Shown: piece after piece, positions 23,297 to 27,841 of the stretch
Layout of the letters: each line of letters starts with the position of its first letter
Numbering within the stretch: position 1 is the stretch's first letter
DNA from: Dehalococcoidia bacterium
Lineage (GTDB): Bacteria > Chloroflexota > Dehalococcoidia > Lucifugimonadales > Australimonadaceae
NCBI GenBank assembly: GCA_021296055.1
Contig: JAGWBE010000001.1
Span: 57,821 to 85,661 of the forward strand
Direction: 5' to 3'
Length of the DNA stretch: 27,841 nt
Notes under the pieces: model-generated
Told to the model about the DNA's origin: nothing
The model's database searches: none
Seen by the model: only the letters and a program-made list of their open reading frames with translations
Translations under genes and position numbers: made by a program

Positions 23297-24181
23297 ATGC
23301 GTAAGTCCGCCCTCCCGCCTCCGGAGCTCATCCGCGTCAGCACCACCCGCAACGACGGCGCGTCCGTGTTCGGCGCAATTCCCAAAATCCTCTGGGAGAA
23401 CTTCTCCTCCCCTGACCGGCAGAACCGTGTGTCCTACGGCAACTACTCCATGCTCATCGACCACCCCGACGGCTGGATCCTCGTGAACACCGGCCCCGGC
23501 GACAAGCCGCCGCAGGACACGGACATCGCCCCCGTTCGCAGCCGCTCCTCGCTGCTGCGCGACTTGCGCGACCGCTGCATCACCCCCAAGGACATCGCCC
23601 TTGTCATCTTGACCCACCTTCACGAGGAGTATGCCGGCGGGGCAACCCACATGACCTCCTCGGGCAAAGTCGTTCCCACTTTCTCCAACGCGCGCTACGT
23701 CGTGCAGCGCACGGCCTACGAGGCCGCCCTCAAGCCCAATGAGCGGTGCCGCCGCCTGTACCGCTCCGACGACTACCTGCCCCTGGAAGAGATGGAGCAG
23801 CTCGTCCTGGTGGACGGCGAAGAGGAGGTGGCGCCCCGTGTGTGGGTCGAATCCGCGCCCGGCCCCACCCCTGGCCACCAGGTGCTCCGCACCGAGGCCG
23901 CCGGCAAGACCTACGCCTTCCTCGGCCAGCTCGTGCCTACCTCCCTCCATCTGTGCACTCCCGTTCTTTCCGCCAGCGATTGGGATCCCGACCTGACGAT
24001 GGAGTCCAAGCGCGACGTGCTCTTCCAAGCCACCGTGGACGACTGGCAGGTCGCCCCCGTCGGCATGGACGGCTGGACCGCCGCCCGCAACGTAGTGGAG
24101 GTTACCGAGCGCGACGCGATCATTCCCGCGCCCGCGATGGGCCTGCCCGCGCTGGAGCCCATCCCCGTCCTCACCGACTAG
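23297..24181 (+). CDS. Metallo-beta-lactamase-fold protein with degenerate metal site
   Basis: Whole MBL fold, 294 aa, built like the lactonase/glyoxalase-II-type hydrolases: YGNYSMLIDHPDGWILVNTG, ITPKDIALVILTHLH, APGPTPGHQ, then AFLGQLVPTSLHL. The zinc motif HxHxDH is changed to H107-L-H109-E-E111-Y112, so the usual Asp and His of the second metal are Glu and Tyr. The Asp of the 'VDTG' strand is Asn (VNTG), and the bridging Asp of the 'GDLVPT' motif is Gln211. H107, H109 and H194 remain. The protein may bind one metal, have new chemistry, or be a binding protein. The reading frame is clean, so it is not simply decaying. The ATG at 23297 follows TAGGAGCGATTCCCG. Confidence 0.88.
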   Translation: MRKSALPPPELIRVSTTRNDGASVFGAIPKILWENFSSPDRQNRVSYGNYSMLIDHPDGWILVNTGPGDKPPQDTDIAPVRSRSSLLRDLRDRCITPKDIALVILTHLHEEYAGGATHMTSSGKVVPTFSNARYVVQRTAYEAALKPNERCRRLYRSDDYLPLEEMEQLVLVDGEEEVAPRVWVESAPGPTPGHQVLRTEAAGKTYAFLGQLVPTSLHLCTPVLSASDWDPDLTMESKRDVLFQATVDDWQVAPVGMDGWTAARNVVEVTERDAIIPAPAMGLPALEPIPVLTD

Positions 24182-24189
24182 CCCCCCAC

Positions 24190-24230
24190 CGAGCGAGCAT
24201 GCAGGGGTTCGAATCCTCGCCGCTCGACCA
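24190..24230 (+). other. tRNA/tmRNA 3'-end remnant (possible attachment site)
   Basis: Bases 24203-24230 have the geometry of a tRNA 3' end: a T-arm with loop TTCGAAT and a 5-position stem (one G-T pair, one mismatch at the outer pair), then a 7-nt acceptor strand CCGCTCG, a discriminator A and an encoded CCA. The matching 5' acceptor strand CGAGCG appears directly upstream (24190-24195), but there is no room for D and anticodon arms. So it is not a working tRNA: either an internally deleted gene or an attachment-site scar left by an element that integrated into a tRNA or tmRNA. Confidence 0.5.
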
Positions 24231-24353
24231 ACGCGCCCCGTGCTATCGAGTCGACAGTGAGGCCATCTATCGCAGCCGATGGTGTCCACGAGGGATGGGC
24301 TCCGGGGTGTGATGCCGTCGGCACTGAGGTCAATCGAGGGGAGCGGGCGCACT

Positions 24354-24680
24354 ATGGCCAACGGACTGCTCGACCAAGCGACGCTGGATGAAATCGTCCG
24401 GCGGATCGTTGAGGTCGCCCAGCCGGAGCGCGTCATCCTCTTCGGTTCCGTCGCGCGCGGGGACATGGGGCCGCACAGCGACGTGGACTTGCTCATCGTG
24501 AAGAGCGGCGCCGACGCGCTTGACCTCATGCGCCGGATATACGGAACGCTGCGAGGCGTCGGCGCCGCAGTTGACGCCATCGTCGTCTCTCCCGAAGACA
24601 TCGACCGCTACGCGCAGAGCCACGCGCTCATCATCAAGCCCGCTTTGCAGGAAGGGAAGGTGGTGTATGAAGCTGCCTGA
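24354..24680 (+). CDS. MNT-type nucleotidyltransferase (antitoxin of a HEPN/MNT pair)
   Basis: Minimal nucleotidyltransferase of 108 aa. The motif is GSVARGDMGPHSDVDLLIV, with G31-S32 and the metal-binding D43 and D45; a third acidic site follows in VDAIVVSPED. In known HEPN/MNT modules the MNT protein neutralises the HEPN RNase, in some by adding AMP units to a tyrosine of the toxin. The ATG at 24354 is chosen because the family starts just before this helix; longer in-frame starts exist from 24279. The stop overlaps the HEPN start by 14 bp, as expected for a toxin-antitoxin operon. Sits right after the tRNA-end remnant. Confidence 0.85.
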   Translation: MANGLLDQATLDEIVRRIVEVAQPERVILFGSVARGDMGPHSDVDLLIVKSGADALDLMRRIYGTLRGVGAAVDAIVVSPEDIDRYAQSHALIIKPALQEGKVVYEAA

Positions 24681-25032
24681 GCGCTTCCCACCCGATGATT
24701 CGCGAGAGTGGTTGAACCGCGCCCGGAGCAATCTCGCAATGGCGAAGAACCGCGTTCCGGACGCTTACCTTGAAGACTTCTGCTTTCTGGCGCAGCAGGC
24801 CGCAGAGAAGGCTATCAAGGCTGTGCTTATCATGGAACGTATCGGCCTCCCTTACGTGCACGACCTAGCACGCCTACTCTCGTCACTCGAAGACGCAGGC
24901 AACGACATCCCTGACGCGGTCTGGAAGAGTGTGGAACTCACGCCATTGCAGCCATCACTCGTTACCCGGGAGCCATCAGGCCCGTTTCCGTTGAGGAATA
25001 CCAGACCGCAATCCGGGTCGCTGAGAATGTAG
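24667..25032 (+). CDS. HEPN-domain protein (RNase toxin type), frameshifted C-terminus
   Basis: HEPN protein paired with the upstream nucleotidyltransferase. The helical core is clear: EWLNRARSNLAMAKNR, FCFLAQQAAEKAIKAVLI, and R-X6-H in RIGLPYVHDLARLL, fitting the Rx4-6H RNase motif of the family. After WKSVELTP the frame runs out in unrelated sequence to a TAG at 25030. The expected last helices (AIAAITRYPGAIRPVSVEEY, then AENVVGWAESLHD) continue in the -1 frame to a TAA at 25071-25073. A 1-nt deletion (or 2-nt insertion) near 24940 has therefore split the gene. The RNase motif lies before the break; loss of the last helices would probably impair dimerisation. An assembly error is possible. 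Confidence 0.75.
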   Translation: MKLPERFPPDDSREWLNRARSNLAMAKNRVPDAYLEDFCFLAQQAAEKAIKAVLIMERIGLPYVHDLARLLSSLEDAGNDIPDAVWKSVELTPLQPSLVTREPSGPFPLRNTRPQSGSLRM

Positions 25033-25080
25033 TCGGTTGGGCGGAATCGCTCCACGATTCGCCCCGCCTCTAATCACTCT

Positions 25081-25803
25081 CTACCCTTCCTCGCGCATCA
25101 GCACCCGCTCCTCCGCCGTTAGGTCTGCCGCGGCGAGGAGGTCGGGGCGGCGTTGCTGCGTGCGGCGCAGCGACTGCTCGCGGCGCCAGCGCGCGATGGC
25201 GGCGTGGTCTCCGGAGAGCAGCACTTCGGGCACAGCGTAGCCACGGAACTCGGGAGGGCGCGTGTATTGCGGATGTTGGAGCAGGCCGGAGGTGTGGGAA
25301 TCGTCGCCAACGGCCTCCTCGCCGCGTCCGACGGCGCCGGGCAGCAGGCGCGTTACGGCGTCGATGACGAGCAGCGCGGGAATCTCGCCGCCGCTGACCA
25401 CGTAGTCGCCCACGCTCAACTCCATCGTCGCCAGGTGCTGGGCGACGCGCTCGTCGACGCCCTCGTAGCGCCCGCACAGCAGCGTCAGCGTCTGTTCTTG
25501 GGCCAGGCGCTCGGCGTGCGTCTGGGTGAACACCTGTCCCTGCGGGCTCAATAGCACAATCGGCGAGCCGGGCGGCGGCGCGAGACTCTCCACTGCCGCG
25601 AAGAACGGCCCCGGCGCCATCACCATCCCAGGCCCGCCGCCGAAGGGCGCGTCGTCCACGGTGCGGCGCTTATCCGCCGTGTGCTCGCGCAGGTCGTGCA
25701 CCTCCACTTGCACAAGGCCGTTACGGCGGGCACGGCCCACCACCCCCGCCTCCAACGTAGGCGCGAACATCTCAGGGAAGATAGTTACGACGTTGATCTT
25801 CAC
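25081..25803 (-). CDS. trmD: tRNA (guanine-37-N1)-methyltransferase TrmD
   Basis: Essential SPOUT methyltransferase that puts m1G at position 37 of tRNAs reading CNN codons and so prevents frameshifting. Clear signature: MKINVVTIFPEMF, DDAPFGGGPGMVM, LCGRYEGVDERV, and the knot segment LSVGDYVVSGGEIPALLVIDAVTRLLPG, then FRGYAVPEVLLSGDH. Normal length at 240 aa. The usual neighbours rpsP, rimM and rplS are absent; instead it follows the peroxiredoxin-MoaB gene by 6 bp and is probably co-transcribed with it. Confidence 0.98.
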   Translation of the reverse strand: MKINVVTIFPEMFAPTLEAGVVGRARRNGLVQVEVHDLREHTADKRRTVDDAPFGGGPGMVMAPGPFFAAVESLAPPPGSPIVLLSPQGQVFTQTHAERLAQEQTLTLLCGRYEGVDERVAQHLATMELSVGDYVVSGGEIPALLVIDAVTRLLPGAVGRGEEAVGDDSHTSGLLQHPQYTRPPEFRGYAVPEVLLSGDHAAIARWRREQSLRRTQQRRPDLLAAADLTAEERVLMREEG

Positions 25804-25809
25804 GGCGCG

Positions 25810-26760
25810 CTAATGGCCGCGGTCTCGGCCCGTCGCCTGTCCCAGCGCGTGGGCCAGCACGGGCAGCAGCGCCTCCAATCCCTCTTGCACTCCGCGCAGG
25901 CTGCCCGGCAGGTTCACAATCAGCGTCTTGCCTCTCATTGCCGCCGTGCCCCGGCTGAGCATCGCCATGGGCGTCTTCTCCCGCCCGTAGGCCCGCAGCG
26001 CCTCCGCGATCCCCTCCGCAAACCGGTCGGCCACCGCGCGCGTCGCCTCCGGCGTTACGTCCCGCTCCGAAAGTCCCGTCCCGCCGGTAGTGAGGATGAG
26101 GTCGACGCCGTCGTCCGCCCACGCGCGCAGCTGCGCCTCGATGGCGGCCTGATCGTCCGGCGTTACTGCGTAGCCGCGCTGGATGAATTCGGGGTCGAGG
26201 AGGGTGTCGCGAATCAGCGCGCCGCTGATGTCCTCCCGCTCGCCCCGCGCCGCCATATCGCTCGCCGTCAGCACCGCGTAGGAGTACGCATGGCTGGTCT
26301 CGGCGGCGGCCCCCCCGGCGTCCGTCAGCGCGTCCAGCGCGTCGCGCACGTGGCGGCCGATGAACATCTCGTGCTGGAACGACGCACGCACGACGCCATC
26401 GGCGCCGATGACGTAGGTGAGGCGCCGCGGCACCGGCACGATGCTGCGCAGAGATTCGTAGAGCCAATGCACCTCGCGGTCGGGGTCGGAGGCGAGCGGA
26501 TAGGGCAACTGCAACTCGGCACGGAAACGGCGCAGTGTCTCGACGGAGTCGGCGCTTACGCCCACGAGCGCCGCGCCTGCTGTAGTTACGGCTTCGAATT
26601 GGTCACGGAAGCCGCGCGCCTCAAGGCTTCAGCCGAAGGTGAACGCCTTGGGGAAGAAGAACAGCACGACGGGGCGGCCACGCTGCTCGCTCAGCCGGAA
26701 GACCGAGCCGTCGTCCAGCGCGAGGGCGAAGTCGGGCGCGGTCGTCCCCGGCTTCAACAT
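25810..26760 (-). CDS. Selenocysteine peroxiredoxin fused to MoaB/MogA-like domain (in-frame TGA)
   Basis: A BCP-type peroxiredoxin (residues 1-about 155) followed by a MoaB/MogA molybdopterin-binding domain (to 316). The ATG at 26760 follows AGGATGGGCGT. The frame is open to the end except for one TGA at 26631-26629, codon 44. Around it the protein reads KAFTFG-U-SLEARGFRD; the E. coli BCP peroxidatic Cys45 lies in KAMTPGC. Reading TGA as selenocysteine puts Sec exactly at the peroxidatic position, and homology continues unbroken (LVGVSADSVETLRRF, PLASDPDREVHWLYE). The entire protein contains no cysteine, so it would be a 1-Sec enzyme. The MoaB part has TTGGTGLSERDVTPEAT and MRGKTLIVNLPGS. 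A SECIS-like hairpin follows the TGA. Alternative: a single-base error turning TGC or TGT into TGA. No sel genes lie in this window. Confidence 0.82.
26590..26613 (-). promoter_or_regulatory. Candidate bacterial SECIS hairpin
   Basis: In the mRNA, 15 nt after the UGA, stem GGCUUC/GAAGCC (6 bp) closes a 12-nt loop CGUGACCAAUUC. The distance from UGA to the loop is 21 nt, and a G is within the first two loop bases; these values fit the published bacterial SECIS consensus as I recall it. A second GAAGCC that overlaps the UGA itself could pair with the same GGCUUC, giving an alternative fold. Confidence 0.55.
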
Positions 26761-26830
26761 ACGCCCATCCTACCACGCGGCGCGCCGTTCGCCCTTGCCC
26801 CGCGCCACCGCAACCGCTACCGTTCTAGCC

Positions 26831-27556
26831 GTGGACCTAGACCTGAAGGGCAGAGGCGTCATCGTCACCGGCGGGAGCCGGGGCATCGGACGCGCTATCG
26901 CCGACGTGCTCGCCGCCGAAGGCGCCAACGTGGCCCTGGCCGCCCGCGACCCTGACCGTCTGCGCCAAGCCGCCCGCGAGATCGAGGCGGCGCACGGCGT
27001 CCGCGCCGTTCCCATCTCCTACGACATCCGCGACGGCGCGAGCGTCGACCGCATGACGGCGGAGGCGGCGGACGCCCTAGGCCGCGTCGACGCGCTCATC
27101 AACAACGGCGCGCCCTCCGGGGGCGCGGGAACGTCGGCGACGGGCCTGACTGACGAGTACGTGTTGGAGAACCTGAACGCCAAGACCGTCGGCTACCTGC
27201 GGTGCGTGCGCGCCGTGCTCCCGCTGATGCGCAAGCAGGGCTATGGGCGCATCGTGAACGTGGCGGGGATGGCCGCGCGCCACGCGGGGGCGATCCCCGG
27301 CGGGATGCGCAACGCCGCCGTCGCTGTCATGGCCAAGGCCGTCTCGCTCGGCGAGGGCCGCCGAGGCATCGCCGTGACCACTATCCACCCCGGCGGGACG
27401 CACACCGGACGCGCCGACATCCTCCGCTGGCAAGGCGCCGGCCCTCGGCGCGTCGCCGCCCGCGACGTGGCCTACGTCGCCGCATTCCTCGCCTCGCCGC
27501 GCGCCGCGCCGCTCACGGGAGAGACGCTCAGCGTGTCGGCAGGCGGGAGGGTGTAG
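26831..27556 (+). CDS. Short-chain dehydrogenase/reductase family protein lacking catalytic Tyr/Lys
   Basis: Rossmann-fold SDR of 241 aa from the GTG at 26831. Nucleotide-binding TGGSRGIG (13-20), LAARDPDRL, the NNGAPS loop (usually NNAG), and IHPGGTHTGR near the substrate loop. Where classical SDRs have Ser, then Tyr-X3-Lys, this one reads IVNVAGMAAR and PGGMRNAAVAVMAK: the Tyr place is Gly157 and the Lys place is Asn161. It therefore belongs to an SDR branch with an RNAA motif. It may still bind NAD(P) but must use other chemistry or play a regulatory role. It is divergent from the selenoprotein gene (70 bp apart) and 2 bp before the next gene, with which it is likely co-transcribed. Confidence 0.88.
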   Translation: MDLDLKGRGVIVTGGSRGIGRAIADVLAAEGANVALAARDPDRLRQAAREIEAAHGVRAVPISYDIRDGASVDRMTAEAADALGRVDALINNGAPSGGAGTSATGLTDEYVLENLNAKTVGYLRCVRAVLPLMRKQGYGRIVNVAGMAARHAGAIPGGMRNAAVAVMAKAVSLGEGRRGIAVTTIHPGGTHTGRADILRWQGAGPRRVAARDVAYVAAFLASPRAAPLTGETLSVSAGGRV

Positions 27557-27558
27557 CC

Positions 27559-27841
27559 GTGACGCTCGGCGACGTAGGCCGCCCTTCCGCCGCCGAATTC
27601 GCGGGGCAGCGCAAGGTGCTCCTCGTTCCATTCGTCAGCGCTATGGGCGGAGAGGAGGACACCGAGTTGCGCGGCTTGGTCGAGCGCTACTGGAGCGAGG
27701 CCGAGGCCCAGGTGCGCAACCTGGAGCGGCAGCTCGGCTCCGTAACCCATCTCTACCACGAGGGCGCCGTCGCCGGGGGCGAGGCGGAGCTCGCCATGAT
27801 GGAGCGCGCCAACCCCGCCGCCTACCCGTTCGTCAAGGGAG
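27559..27841 (+). CDS. Unknown protein, 3' truncated by window end
   Basis: Open frame from GTG 27559 (2 bp after the SDR stop) through the window end, 94 codons with no stop. It begins TLGDVGRPSAAEFAGQRKVLLVPFVSA and continues with a charged, probably helical segment (LVERYWSEAEAQVRNLERQLG, then VTHLYHEGAVAGGEAEL). Coding-type composition and tight spacing support a real gene. I do not recognise the family with certainty; the visible part has no membrane segment or known catalytic motif. Confidence 0.7.
   Translation, partial: MTLGDVGRPSAAEFAGQRKVLLVPFVSAMGGEEDTELRGLVERYWSEAEAQVRNLERQLGSVTHLYHEGAVAGGEAELAMMERANPAAYPFVKG

Noticed and set aside
23297..24181. Class B beta-lactamase (antibiotic resistance)
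   Set aside because: The zinc-binding residues are altered and the sequence is closer to lactonase/glyoxalase-type MBL proteins.
24190..24230. tRNA-Sec gene candidate
   Set aside because: Only T-arm and acceptor elements are present; there is no anticodon arm, no UCA anticodon and no long variable arm.
25030..25032. HEPN stop as a recoded codon
   Set aside because: It is TAG and the true C-terminus lies in the -1 frame.
26639..26830. Upstream extension of the SDR gene
   Set aside because: The extension overlaps the selenoprotein gene antisense and adds non-family residues; the family start matches the GTG at 26831.
1..27841. CRISPR arrays, rRNA genes, IS elements, phage genes
   Set aside because: No regularly spaced repeats, no rRNA sequence and no transposase or phage protein was recognised on either strand.

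Overview
GC-rich bacterial DNA, densely packed with catabolic, transport and redox genes. The mix points to a Chloroflexota-type bacterium, perhaps the SAR202/Dehalococcoidia group: several amidohydrolase paralogues, a LigB-type ring-cleavage dioxygenase, lipoprotein-based ABC importers and a membrane-anchored YvcK. This assignment is inference from gene content; no marker gene here proves it.

Left part (1-8.5 kb). A TlpA-like thioredoxin (cut by the window edge) overlaps a MutY-type adenine glycosylase whose C-terminus is frameshifted. YvcK converges on it. An amidohydrolase (-) and a class III extradiol dioxygenase (+) diverge from one promoter region. After a strong terminator comes an iron-type ABC import operon (lipoprotein plus fused double permease, no ATPase), with a clean 22-bp palindromic operator over its start point.

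Middle (8.6-19.5 kb, all minus strand). Transcription order: amidohydrolase, Rieske ferredoxin, lipoprotein binding protein, ABC ATPase, double permease, class III aminotransferase, small membrane protein, alpha/beta hydrolase, then KatG with its own leader. Rieske/binding protein and ATPase/permease overlap, so the front part is probably one operon for uptake and breakdown of an amide- or amine-containing compound. A close paralogue of the amidohydrolase (19.8-21.3 kb) is transcribed divergently. The minus-strand copy has a promoter followed directly by a palindromic operator.

Right part (21.3-27.8 kb). MFS exporter, small glycine-rich membrane protein, a metallo-beta-lactamase-fold protein with an eroded metal site, a tRNA 3'-end remnant beside an MNT/HEPN toxin-antitoxin pair (HEPN frameshifted), TrmD, a peroxiredoxin-MoaB/MogA fusion, an SDR protein lacking the usual catalytic residues, and a truncated unknown gene.

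The standout is the peroxiredoxin-MoaB fusion. Its reading frame is interrupted by a single TGA exactly where the peroxidatic cysteine belongs, and a hairpin fitting the bacterial SECIS pattern follows. It reads as an unannotated selenoprotein: a selenocysteine peroxiredoxin fused to a molybdopterin adenylyltransferase-type domain, with no cysteine anywhere in the protein.
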